From NCBI RefSeq assembly GCF_030035675.1, contig NC_084500.1:12769100-12833099 (forward strand): DNA of 64,000 nt, read 5' to 3'. Shown piece after piece: positions 54,690-64,000 of this stretch. The DNA is from Rhineura floridana (lineage: Eukaryota; Chordata; Lepidosauria; Squamata; Rhineuridae). The position numbers were made by a program, and so were the translations under genes. The notes beneath the pieces were generated by a model, which saw only the letters and a list, made by a program, of their open reading frames with translations, had not been told where the DNA came from and made no database searches. How positions within the stretch are numbered: position 1 is the first letter of the stretch; every line of letters starts with the position of its first letter.

Positions 54690-57058
54690 TTATTTATTTT
54701 ATTTATTTTATTTATTAAATTTATTAGTTGCCCATCTGGCTGGCTGTCCAGCCACTCTGGGCGACGTACAAAATAAAAACATACAAATACATTAAAACAT
54801 TAAAATCTCAACAATAATAATAAAACCTAACCCACCCCAAAAGCCTGCCTGAAGAGCCAGGTCTTCAAGGCCCGGCAGAAGCTCATCATAGAGGGGGCAC
54901 GGCAGAGATCATTTGGGAGGGAATTCCAGAAAGTGTGGGCCACAATTGAAAAAGCCCTCTCCCTAGTTCTCACCAGTCTAGCTGTTTTAACTGGTGGGAT
55001 AGAGAGAAGGCCTTTTGAGGCTGATCTTGTTGAGCGGCATCCCTGGTGATGTTGGAGGCGCTCCTTCAGATAGACTGGGCCGAAACCGTATAGGGTTTTA
55101 AACCAACACCTTGAATTAGGCCCGAAAAACAACCGGTAACCAGTGCAACTCCTTCAGCCCTGGAGTGATGTGATCTCGCCGGCGGCTGCCTTTAATCAGG
55201 CGAGCCGCCGCATTCTGCCCCAGTTGCAGCTTCCGGACCGTTTTCAAGGGTAACCCCACGTAGAGTGCATTACAGTAGTCTAGGCGAGAGGAGACCAGGG
55301 CGTGTACCACAGATGGGAGCAGATGGTTGGGAAGGTAGGGGCGCAGCCTCTGTATCAGATGGAGTTGATACAGCGCCGCCTGGCTCACAGCCGAGACCTG
55401 AGCCTCCATGGACAGCTGGGAGTGAAGAATGACCCCCAGGCTGCGGACCTGGTCTTTCAGGGGCAGTTGTACCCCATTGAGCACCAGGTCAACATCCCCC
55501 AACCTTCCCTTGTCTCCCACAAACAGTACCTCGGTTCTGTCAGGGTTCAGCTTCAGCTTATTCCTTCCTATCCAGCCACTCACCGACTCCAGGCACTTGG
55601 ACAGGGTTTCTACAGCCAACCTCAGTGAAGATTCGAATGAGAGACAGAGCTGCGTGTCATCCGCATACTGGTGACACTGCAGCCCAAATCTTCTGATGAT
55701 AGCCCCCAGCGGCTTTATATAGATGTTGAACAGCATTGGGGAAAGGATGGAGCCCTGTGGCACCCCACAAGTGAGAGGGCAAGGATCCGAAACCTCATCC
55801 CCCAATGCCACTCTCTGGTACCTACCAGAGAGGAAGGAACGGAACCACTGCAATACAGTGCCCCGTATGCCTAACCTCTTCAGGCGGTCCAGAAGGATAC
55901 CGTGGTCAACGGTGTCAAAAGCTGCTGAGAGATCCAGGAGGACAAGGAAGGTGCATTCGCCCCTATCCAACGCCCTCCTCATATCATCCACCCAGGCGAC
56001 CAAGGCCATTTCAGTCCCATGTCCAGGCCTGAAGCCTGATTGAAATGGATCCAGATAATCCGCTTCCTCCAAATGCACTTGCAACTGCTTCGCCACCACC
56101 CGCTCAACCGCCTTTCCAGGAATGGCAAATTTGAGACTGGGCAAAACTTGTTCAGATCTTGGGGATCCAAGGAGGGCTTCTTTAGAACTGGTTTTATTAC
56201 TGCCTCCTTGAGAGCTGATGGCATTACTCCCTCTTCCAGAGACATATTTACCACCATCTTGATCCCCTCGCCCAGTCTGTCCTTGCAGCTCATAATGAGC
56301 CACGACGGGCAAGGGTCGAGTAAGTAAGTGGCTGGCTTTAAGGTTGAAAGCACCTTGTCCACTTCATCAGAATGAAGAAGCTGGAATCAATCCCACACCA
56401 CCAGAGCACCACTGGCCGCCTCTGGCTCGCTCACTGTGTCCACAGCACACGGAATAGCACTCTTAATACAATCAATTTTCTCCGTAAAGTGCTTTGCAAA
56501 CTCATCACAGGAGGCCTTAGCATGTTCCATCGGTTCTGGGGCAACTGGACTGACCAGGCTCCGGACCACTTGGAACAGCCTCCTGGGACAGCACTGTGCA
56601 GATGCAATATCGCCACATGGTGGGCTGCTGCAGCCGCTCTAACCCGTGTCCGATCGTCGTCAGAGCGAGATTTCTGCCACAGGCGCTCTAGCCGTCTCAC
56701 CTCCCACCTCAGAGTTTGCAACCATGGAGTATACCACGGTGCTGTCTGAGCTCTATTCAGGGGAAAACGGCGTTTCGGAGCCACCCGGTCTAATGCCCTG
56801 GTGAGTGCAGCATTCCACCCCTCCACCAGTGTCTCAACCGAGTGCCCGTGTGCATGCTCCAAAGAATCCCCAAGCACATTCAGGGATCCATCTGGATCCA
56901 TCAGACATCTGGGGCGGACCATCCTAATGGGTCCTCCACCCCCACGGAGGGTTTGTGGCACCAACAAGTCCACCCTCACCAAGTAGTGATCTGACCATGA
57001 CAAGGGGGTGATGGATGTACCCCCAATTTTCAGATCACTCCCCTCCTCTCCCGAGACA
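54690..57058 (-). mobile_element. L2-clade LINE, 5'-truncated and frameshifted, inserted in a BovB
   Basis: On the - strand, pieces of L2 protein lie in successive frames. They are an endonuclease end (WSDHYL, about 57003), a linker, a reverse transcriptase with FVPG-type replaced blocks but a clear LLDLSAAFDTVDHGILL and YADDTQLC (55116-56312), and an HWLP C-terminus running to LWN-like FWNSLP (54827-55132). At least three frame changes separate these pieces. The 5' end is cut within the endonuclease at about 57058. The 3' end has an ATTTATTTT-type tail at 54690. It is a different subfamily from the intact copy at 10690. BovB sequence lies on both sides. Confidence 0.85.
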
Positions 57059-57118
57059 AGGTCGCTGATTCACTGGGTTGCCGTAAGTCGTAACTGACTT
57101 GAAGGCATATAACAAACA
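57059..57118 (+). mobile_element. BovB LINE 3' end, distal part of the copy broken by the L2
   Basis: GTCGCTGATTCACTGGGTTG, TAAGTCGTAACTGACTTG and an ATAACAAACACA tail continue the BovB begun at 54112. About 17 bases expected between the halves are missing, so the insertion came with a small deletion. Confidence 0.85.
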
Positions 57119-57379
57119 CACCGTGGCACTCATTAATTGCAGTGCAGATCTAGATCTTGGTGCGACATATTGTGTGTGTGTACACTGAGCACGCAGCCCT
57201 TCCTATTGCTTTAGTGTAAAGCAAGCATATGTTAAATCTCTTGCTTCTCTCCCCCCCCATTAGTAAATAACACATTAATGCAAGGTGTGTGCAGCTGTGA
57301 GGGCAGGCGGCAGGCACCATTCTGTGACTCTGCATTTTTTATCCAAGCTGACTGTCTCGGTTCTGCCTGGTTTTTTTTC

Positions 57380-57720
57380 CTTTCCTCCAGAATAAACCCG
57401 TATGCTATGCTAAGCAACAGCAGGCAACCAGCTTCTGATGCGATTGTCTCGCATCCAGTAATTTATACAGACAATCCTAGGAAGATTTGGCAAATCATCA
57501 AAGAAAGGAGTGAGCAGTTTGCATGATAAATGGGGGCTACTCCCCTAGGGTTTCTTCCTCCTTCTCCCTTTGCCCTCCATCTCTTTGATGCTGAGTCGGA
57601 ATCCAACTCAAATTCCTATTTCAAAATAACTGTAATTATCTCTAATTGCCATGATTATTTCAGATTTTTTAGTATGTGCGGAGAGTGAAAAACGGTGAGG
57701 GTTCTTTATCCAGTTGGGTG
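57380..57720. other. Unique-looking sequence, candidate conserved noncoding element
   Basis: Contains AATTTATACAGACAATCCTA and TAACTGTAATTATCTCTAAT with TTGCCATGATTATTTCAG. It is AT-rich but not simple, and no repeat words occur. Confidence 0.4.
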
Positions 57721-57949
57721 CCAGAGATCTGAAGCTAAATTGCTTAGATTTCGTGTGTGTGTGTGTGTTGCGTGTATGTTTATGGGGGGGAATATCACAA
57801 CTTTGTGTCGCCTGCTGGTTTGCAGGTTAGAAAAAGCAAATTTAGTTGTCTCCTGTTTCTTGCAGGGTATTTGAAGCGGTGTTTTGGAGCCATACGGAAA
57901 CCGTGTGCATAGCTCACAATCTTCAGCTAGTTCCTTGGATAAATTAGCA

Positions 57950-58085
57950 GAGGTGAGAGGTTTAACTTCCCAGATGCTGTTGAACTACAACTCCCATCAG
58001 CCCCAACCAGCATGGCTAACAGACAGGCCTGTTGGGAGTTGTAGTCCAACAACATTCGGAGGACACCATGTTGCCTACACCTGCC
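57950..58085. mobile_element. Palindromic MITE
   Basis: GTTGAACTACAACTCCCATC and GGGAGTTGTAGTCCAACAAC; the outer ends are worn. Confidence 0.65.
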
Positions 58086-58304
58086 CTTAAGCATCCCATA
58101 AAGACTCTAAATTAGTCATCTAGGCTGCTCTGCTGGGAGAGTAAACATTTCAAGCTGGTCATGATCACCTGTACCATGGCAACTAAGTAACATTTATTTC
58201 CATTTTATTTTTGGCTTGCTGATCGTTCTCCTTTCTGTGTGTGGTGCAATGAGGCCTTCAGGCAGAATGAGACCTCACACTGCAAGGGACCCAAGGAGGT
58301 CCAC

Positions 58305-58494
58305 ACCATATATTTACAGCACATCCAATGCGCATTTAGAGCACATGACTTCCCCCAAAGAATCATGGGAACTGTAGGTTATTAAAAGTACAGCTGGTTT
58401 TTCCCTCTGTGAGGGGAAAAGCACAGTTGCCAGGAGTCTTTGGGAGAAATCATGTACTTTAAATGTGCGTTGGGTCTGCTTCCAATGTGGATCT
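58305..58494. mobile_element. MITE with ZNF143/THAP11-like motifs
   Basis: CCCCCAAAGAATCATGGGAA and, at the right, CAGTTGCCAGGAGTCTTTGG with TTTAAATGTGCGTTGGGTCT. Confidence 0.6.
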
Positions 58495-58524
58495 CCAGTA
58501 ACTTGCTGCCTTGACACAGAAAAT

Positions 58525-58872
58525 GTTGTGGTTTGGGGGAGAAATTAGATTAAGTTTGCATTTAAAAGTGAACCTAGTTAATTAGGGCTTTAAAAAACAA
58601 CAACACCCTGTGGATGGAAATACAGCCAACTTTCATAATTCACACCTCTGAATTTTGCAGTGCAGTTCTCTAGCCAAGGAATGTGTACTAAATGCACATA
58701 CTAAAGTGTGCATATAAATGCATGTATAAACTGAAAATAACATTAAAAAATGCATTACATTTGGGGAAATTGCTTTGCAAAAATGTGTATATTGAGGAAA
58801 AATGCATGCAAACGTATATATTAGGAGACCTTCCTACTCAAGGGTTGATTAATCTTCATGATGAAACCACAG
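58525..58872 (+). repeat. Family D repeat
   Basis: TTTGGGGGAGAAATTAGATT, CTGAATTTTGCAGTGCAGTT and the end TTGATTAATCTTCATGATG, parallel to 14436-14758. Confidence 0.55.
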
Positions 58873-58914
58873 ATTGTTGTGGAAATGTGGACAATTACTA
58901 GAGAGTTGTATTTG

Positions 58915-59030
58915 ACGTTAATCAGACTCAAAGTAGACCCATCAAAATGAATGGGGATGGCTAACATAGGTCTGCTAATGTAAATGGGTCTACTCTAAGT
59001 TGGACTCAGTTGGCTACAACCCTATGACTA
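58915..59030. mobile_element. Palindromic MITE, TCTACTCTGAGTAG family
   Basis: AATCAGACTCAAAGTAGACC and GTCTACTCTAAGTTGGACTC. Confidence 0.55.
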
Positions 59031-59420
59031 GAAAAATGAAAAATGATGACAAAGTGAAATGGACAAATTCACCCATCCCTAGAAAATGATCGGAGAGAAA
59101 TCTGGAAGTCAGTGGTGCTGGGGTCAATTTCGTCCGGCAGGAGCTCCTCATAACAGGGCCCATAGCTCCCACCCAGGAGATTCCAAAAAAAGGCAGGTAA
59201 CCTTGTAACCAAGTGCTTCCATTTAATTGGCTAGCAATGTGGAGGCACCAGAACTACATGCTGGACCCTTTTCTTGGACAGTGAAATGTTTTCGGGCCCT
59301 AGACTGGCCCCACCCATCCAGGCTCATCATTGGCTCTCCTTAACAGGTAGGGCTATGAAAGCCTTCTTGTTGGGGCTGAGAGACTAATGTCTATGTAACA
59401 ATTTGGTGTAATGGTGAGAA

Positions 59421-59835
59421 CAGGGTGGACAACCATTTTTGGCTCCACAGGCCACATCCTGATCAAGATTAGCCTTGTGGGTCCAACTTGACAGGAGAAT
59501 TTGTCAGTCACAAGGACGTCAGGGGCCAGCTGTTTTGAAGTCCCAAAGTCAGGACTGCAAAGCACTTTCCAAGGTGCTGATAAAAGGAAGGGTTTTTTTC
59601 CTTCATTTTTTCCCCATGCAAATTCCTGCCGCTTTGGCTGTATGCTGCTGTTCCCTGCTGGGATTTTACCCCAATGCAGGATTTAACCCTGCTCTCCTGC
59701 CCATCAGATGATGTCTCAAGGGGTGATGTCAGCTGATAGGCGGGTGGACATGTTTGGGGGAAATGGCCTCACAGGCCAACTTGGACTGCCTAGGGGGCCA
59801 AAACTGTCACACGGACAGGCGGTTTCCCAGTTCTG
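59421..59835 (+). mobile_element. hAT-like element
   Basis: CAGGGTGGACAACC on the left and, inverted, CAGAACTGGGAAACC on the right. GGCC..CACAGGCC blocks lie near both ends. The flanks are GGTGAGAA and GGTTAGTG, which match weakly. Confidence 0.5.
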
Positions 59836-59837
59836 GG

Positions 59838-60000
59838 TTAGTGTGTCGGTATAGGAGCAGGGAGATCCAGGTTCAAATCAGCATTCAGCCGTGAAGCTCA
59901 CTGGGTGACCTTGGGCCAGTCACTAAGGTTCAGCTAACCTACATCACAGGGTGGTTGTGAGGATACAAAGGGAGAGGGGAGGGAAGAGAGCCATATGCTC
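59838..60000 (+). mobile_element. tRNA-headed SINE
   Basis: Head with CCAGGTTCAAATCAGCATTC, then CTCACTGGGTGACCTTGGGC and GGTTGTGAGGATACAAAGGG. The tail is missing. Confidence 0.7.
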
Positions 60001-60016
60001 TAACATAGGCATAGAG

Positions 60017-60140
60017 CAGGGATGGGGAAATGTTGGCCCTCCAGTTGTTGCAAACTACAACTCCCATCAGTGCCACCAAGCATAGCCATGAGAGTTGACG
60101 TTTAGCAACATCTGGAGGGCAAAATGCTCCCCATAATCTG
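60017..60140. mobile_element. Palindromic MITE
   Basis: CAGGGATGGGGAAATGTTGG, CAAACTACAACTCCCATCAG and the end ATGCTCCCCATAATCTG. Confidence 0.65.
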
Positions 60141-60147
60141 CAAGGAA

Positions 60148-60440
60148 GCTTGCATAGGACATAGGAAGCTGCCTTATACAGAGTCAGACCCATTGGTCCA
60201 TCTGGCCCAGTATTGCCTACCCTGACTGGTAGTGGCTGTCCAGGGTTTCAGGAACGGAGTCTCTCCCAGCCTTGCTCGGAGATGCGATGGACTGAACCTG
60301 GGACCTTCTCCATGCAAGGCAGGTGCTCTGCCACTGAGCTACATAGCAACATAGGAAGCTGCCTTATACCAGGCAAGAAGATTTATCCTTCCATCCCATT
60401 CTTACCTACTCTGACTGGCAGTGACTCAGTATTGTCTACC
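60148..60440 (-). mobile_element. Two tRNA-Ala SINEs in a row, second truncated
   Basis: The first (60148-60345) is complete, from GGAAGCTGCCTTATACAGAG to TGCTCTGCCACTGAGCTAC. The second (60347-60440) begins again with GGAAGCTGCCTTATACCAGG and stops in the body. Confidence 0.75.
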
Positions 60441-60502
60441 CCAGGGGTAGCCAACACAGTGCCCACCAGATTTCATTGGACTTCAAAGCCTGTCAGTCCC
60501 TC

Positions 60503-60680
<178 letters not shown>

Positions 60681-60684
60681 GCCT

Positions 60685-60970
60685 CATACACAGTGGTCGC
60701 TAGGTGACTTATAACACATGTTAAAAACATACAATATACAACATTTAAAACCCAAAGAAAAAAGACTAAAACAGCTGAATAACAAAGGCCTGAGGGAAGA
60801 GGAAGGTCTTTGCCTGGTGCCTAAAGATGGACAGAGAAGGCATCAGGCGTGCCTCCCTGGGGAGAGCATTTCACAGCAGGGGGGCCACCACTGAAAAGGC
60901 CTGTTCTCATGTTGCCACCCTCCAAGCCTTCTGTGGAGGGGGCACATGAAGAAGGGCCTCAGATGATGAA
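60685..60970 (-). mobile_element. L2 3' end with microsatellite tail
   Basis: On the - strand, decayed coding for the AFSVVAP / LPREAR block is followed by a 3' UTR. The tail continues directly into the tetranucleotide arrays at 60503-60680. It resembles the intact L2 at 10690 more than the 54690 subfamily. Confidence 0.65.
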
Positions 60971-61048
60971 TGCATGGCCAATGGTCAGGGATGATGGGAG
61001 TGGTAGTCCAGCAACATCTGGACAGCCCCACAATGCCTACCCTGGCCT
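60971..61048. mobile_element. Palindromic MITE, right half only
   Basis: AGGGATGATGGGAGTGGTAG and CCAGCAACATCTGGACAGCC. It lies directly after the L2 3' fragment. Confidence 0.55.
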
Positions 61049-61129
61049 GCACTGAGTCACTGGTAGTGGCTCTCCAGTTTTGAATTCGATCCCAGGAAGC
61101 ATTGCTCCTCCCTCCGCCCCACTGCCTCC

Positions 61130-61483
61130 CACGATCTTCACTAATGCAGCCACACAAGCACTTTGTTGTGATCATGATCCATCTCTGCCTGCCCCACCCC
61201 ATCCTGGCTCCAAGATATCCCTTCATTAATAGCAACGGTGACATGCTTTGCCAACAAGGCCTGGGAGGCATTGTTAAAATGAATGAAAATTTTATCGAGT
61301 AATGGGGGGAGAGAGAGAGAGAGACCTATTTTGCCTCCCGGACAACTGCTGTGCTCTGATTTGCACATGTTTTCCTTTGAATGGTGTGGTTTTTAATGAC
61401 AAATAGGCCCTTTGAAGTCCGCCACAGAACCAGAGGCATTTGCATGATGTGAGCAATCCTTACCCTGCAATTGCAAAATCTGA

Positions 61484-61538
<55 letters not shown>

Positions 61539-61680
61539 AAAAAAGCCACCCTTAGTAACTGGAGATCATTATACTATTTGCTGAGGATTTCTAGCAGTGA
61601 AAATACAAGGCCAACCAGAGAGATGGAAGAATCAGAAAGCCCAAAATGCTGATTAAATATCTGAAAGACTGCCTCGTTCC
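61130..61680. other. Unique-looking sequence around a CT array, candidate conserved noncoding element
   Basis: CCCTTCATTAATAGCAACGG, AATGGTGTGGTTTTTAATGA and GAGGCATTTGCATGATGTGA (octamer-like ATTTGCAT) lie in sequence without repeat words, interrupted only by the (CT)n run. Confidence 0.4.
61484..61537. repeat. (CT)n microsatellite
   Basis: About 26 CT units inside otherwise unique sequence. Confidence 0.95.
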
Positions 61681-61855
61681 TTACAAACCCTCTCGGGTGT
61701 TGAGATCAGCAGAGGGGAATCTTTTTGATAGTACCCCGGCCCTCAGAGGTTTTGGGTGATGGTGGCCCGGGAGAGGGCATTCTGTGTGGCAGCTCCTAGG
61801 TTGTGGAATTCCCTCCCCACAAAGGTGTACCTGACACCATCAATATATAGCAGGT
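61680..61855 (+). mobile_element. L2/CR1-type LINE C-terminal fragment
   Basis: The + strand encodes VARERAFCVAAPRLWNSLP near 61760-61815, the conserved last block of L2-type LINE proteins. Only this block is left. Confidence 0.6.
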
Positions 61856-62478
61856 GAGATTTCCCCCTCCCCCATTTTTAATTTCTGGAATATCCATTTA
61901 TTTTCTGGGGAAATAAAATTCTGGAAAAAACAAAATGGTGGGTACCATGAAGGAGCCATCCAGCTCAGCTGCTGGAGAAAAGTGATCCCCTCAACAACAA
62001 CCCTGTGAGGTAGCATAGACTGAGAGGCAGCGGCACAACATTGTATTCTAGAATCAATGGAGACTGAGTACTTGTTTTTTCTACATAGTCCATACACATT
62101 CTAGCTCTGTTGCACGTTTCTTCTCCCTGAAAAGCGCTCCTTGAGAAACTGGTTTCATTCTGAAAATAAAAGTTGATTGCAGATTTATTCTGCATTGCCC
62201 TGCAGTGTGTCCATTTGAAGAACAAGGAAAGAGATACAGGTAGTCCGGATAATGGGGGGGGGGTAGCCATACCTGCCCAATGACATTGTAGGTGGGCATG
62301 CACCAAGAGCACAATCACCACTTCCTTCAGTTTGCCCCATCGCTGTTTTCATGTTACAGGAATCTGTCTTACACCAGTTTCCCCCCCATATCCTCTGCAA
62401 CCGGATCCTTTTAACTAAAGATGTCAGAGATTAAACCTGGGATGTTTCCCCTGCAAAGGATTTGCTCTATAGTAGCGG
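61856..62478. other. Unassigned sequence
   Basis: Apart from the SINE scrap at 61985 nothing is recognised. Confidence 0.35.
61985..62035 (-). mobile_element. tRNA-headed SINE body fragment
   Basis: ACAACCCTGTGAGGTAGCAT is the diagnostic body word of this SINE in reverse orientation. Only about 50 bases are left. Confidence 0.5.
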
Positions 62479-62534
62479 TTCCCACCCTTTCTGGTATGGC
62501 AACCCCCAAATTTACTTGGTATGGTGACCTTTCA
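62479..62534 (+). mobile_element. hAT-like terminus fragment
   Basis: AGCGGTTCCCACCCTTTCTG with ATGGCAACCCCCAAATTTAC looks like a hAT left end, cut short by the next element. Confidence 0.35.
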
Positions 62535-62542
62535 ATTCATTG

Positions 62543-63428
62543 CAGGGGTTGCCAACCCATCACCTGTGGGCGCCCAGTTGCTCTTGAAGGCCTTCATTGG
62601 TGTCCCAAGCAGGGCTCCCAGACTCGGAGCTTTTTTTTTTTTTAAGTAAGTCTCTATCCCTCCTAGAAGGTACGTTGTGGAGCAAAATGTGCAGGTACCC
62701 TTCTAAGCGATTTCTGAGAAATTAGCCAGCCTGGCTGCTCCTGCCTGTCAGTGTTATTGGCCAATGAGGGAAGTCAGAGCTGTGATTCATATGTGAGTTG
62801 TTTGGACACCAGGCAATCCTCTTTAATGCACTTTTTTCTATTTCTGACTCATTTTGTAGTCCTTGGAATCTCTGTATTTTGCCCTTCCTTTTCCCCTAGC
62901 AACCAGGAGGCATCTTTCCTGTGCTGGGTTTGCCCGAGATCAGGTTGTGCCTAGAAGTTATTTTCCGTAAATACTACTACATAATAAGTGTGAATGAATG
63001 TTAAAGAATCCCCCCTCCCCTGAAAAGGCAAATGTGAAAACTTTGCAAAGAGGCTTAGGCATGTTTCCTGTTTTGCAGGAGCTATTGGTATACACGTCTA
63101 TTCATAAGTAAGTCATTTTGTGTCTAATGGGGCTTACTTCCAGGTAAGTGGGTACAGGACGGCAGCCTGGGGTTTGGTTTAGGATCGGCATTAAGGGAAA
63201 AAACAGGGTTCCTGTGATTTTAACAGCTGTATGGCAGGCAGAAATTCAACAGACCAAGACTTTTCTAGTATGAAAATACAATTAGGGGAAAAGCTTCACC
63301 ATGACTATTCTCTAATTTTGTGCTATGACACGCCCCCCGCCCATGGCAGCCATTGTGTGACTGGTGCCCCCAGCAGTCTCTCAAAATTTGAAATGTGCCC
63401 TCCAGTCCAACAAGGTTGGCGACCCCTG
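62543..63428 (+). mobile_element. hAT-like element with 8 bp target duplication
   Basis: CAGGGGTTGCCAACCC on the left matches the inverted right end CAGGGGTCGCCAACCTTG closely. The flanks ATTCATTG (62535-62542) and ATTTATTG (63429-63436) differ at one base. It is 886 bp long with no transposase frame. Confidence 0.75.
63088..63178. mobile_element. Palindromic MITE, related family (AAGTAAG / CTTACTT)
   Basis: TTCATAAGTAAGTCATTTTG and GGGGCTTACTTCCAGGTAAG. It is nested in the 62543 hAT element. Similar short pieces lie at 21215-21252, 33812-33850, 35350-35440, 36612-36670 and 43950-44000. Confidence 0.5.
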
Positions 63429-63591
63429 ATTTATTGTCACATGAATTTTAGGTCTTTGGCAGCCATCAGTTTCATGCAAGTTTGCGTATTTTAAAACCAT
63501 TACATGAAGCATCCAAGCAAAAATTTACCTAATGCCCCTATTAATGTGGGATTTGTTGAAATATTTATAGCAATTACCAAGTTAATCATAC

Positions 63592-63780
63592 CGGTTTATT
63601 TATTTATTTATTTATTGTACTTATATACCGCCCCATAGCCGATGCTCTCTGGGCGGTTTACAGTAACTAAAAACAAATATACAAATTTTAAAAACACATC
63701 TTTTAAAAACAATTTAAAACACAATTTAAAATTTAAAATAGTTAAGGATTCAAAGCAATAATTATTTTGCGTTTATGTAT
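63592..63780 (-). mobile_element. L2 3' end next to the 5S-like element
   Basis: The (TTTA)n tail at 63596-63617 and the - strand word CCGCCCAGAGAGCATCGGC match the L2 3' UTR type seen at 10735. It ends just before the 5S-like head. Confidence 0.6.
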
Positions 63781-63785
63781 AGACC

Positions 63786-64000
63786 CCGCATGGCCATACT
63801 ACCCTGAACTCGCCCGATCTCGTCTGATCTTGGAAGCTAAGCAGGGTCAGGCCTGGTTAGTACTTGGATGGGAGACCGCCTGGGAATACCGGGTGCCGTA
63901 GGCTTAGAGGAAGGCAATGGTAACTCACCTCTGAATACCTCTTACCATGAACACCCAATGAATATATCAACAAAAGATTCATAGGGTCGCCATAAGTTGT
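63786..64000 (+). mobile_element. 5S rRNA-headed SINE with BovB-type tail, cut by window end
   Basis: 63786-63906 aligns base for base with the 121-base vertebrate 5S rRNA, with about a dozen differences. The internal pol III promoter is preserved: box A AGCTAAGCAGGG, intermediate element TGGATGGGAGAC and box C. A short link leads to GAAGGCAATGGTAACTCACC and TCATAGGGTCGCCATAAGTT, the same tail as in the SINE at 28043. It is therefore a SINE and not a 5S gene. Confidence 0.8.

Noticed and set aside
63786-63906. A functional 5S rRNA gene
   Set aside because: It differs from the vertebrate 5S at about a dozen positions, has no T-run terminator directly after, and is fused to a SINE tail.

Overview
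This window is vertebrate nuclear DNA and most likely comes from a squamate reptile (lizard or snake). The evidence is the combination of a vertebrate gene with GT-AG introns, BovB LINE 3' ends, SINEs with a tRNA-like head and a BovB tail (the Sauria SINE layout), tRNA-Ala-headed SINEs, L2 and CR1 LINEs, and many hAT-type MITEs. I cannot name the species.

One host gene is present, on the + strand: DYNLL2, dynein light chain LC8-type 2. A GC-rich promoter and untranslated first exon lie at about 35,870-36,302. A 9.3 kb intron leads to exon 2 (45,611-45,749, start codon at 45,618). A 3.0 kb intron leads to exon 3, with coding at 48,707-48,844 and a 3' UTR beyond. The spliced frame encodes 89 residues, and the paralogue-specific positions (Ser2, Asp16, Tyr41) identify DYNLL2 rather than DYNLL1.

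The 35 kb upstream, the introns and the 12-15 kb downstream hold interspersed repeats, often nested, separated by unique-looking stretches. The main landmark at 10,690-14,435 is an L2-clade LINE on the - strand with an uninterrupted 1,030-codon frame (APE endonuclease plus reverse transcriptase), preceded by a TATA-bearing tandem duplication. A second, damaged L2 at 54,690-57,058 is inserted in a BovB LINE. Three other BovB pieces lie at 4,085, 27,672-28,975 and 32,006-32,590.

DNA transposons dominate the small repeats. There are several hAT-like elements of 350-900 bp. One roughly 400 bp hAT-like family has a foldback core and five copies, four of them with clear 8 bp target duplications. 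At least 14 copies of a 115-140 bp palindromic MITE are present, one with perfect 47 bp arms. A further MITE family carries ZNF143/THAP11-like motifs. Two solo-LTR-like fossils (21,257-21,900 and 22,670-23,331) and one unclassified coding-like insertion (about 15,468-16,088) are also present. The last 215 bases hold a full-length 5S rRNA-like head fused to a BovB-type SINE tail, cut by the window edge.

No second protein-coding gene, functional tRNA gene or CRISPR array can be supported. Several repeat-free stretches (10,270-10,640; 19,740-20,200; 26,340-26,900; 33,140-33,580; 57,380-57,720; 61,130-61,680) are the best places to look for conserved regulatory DNA.
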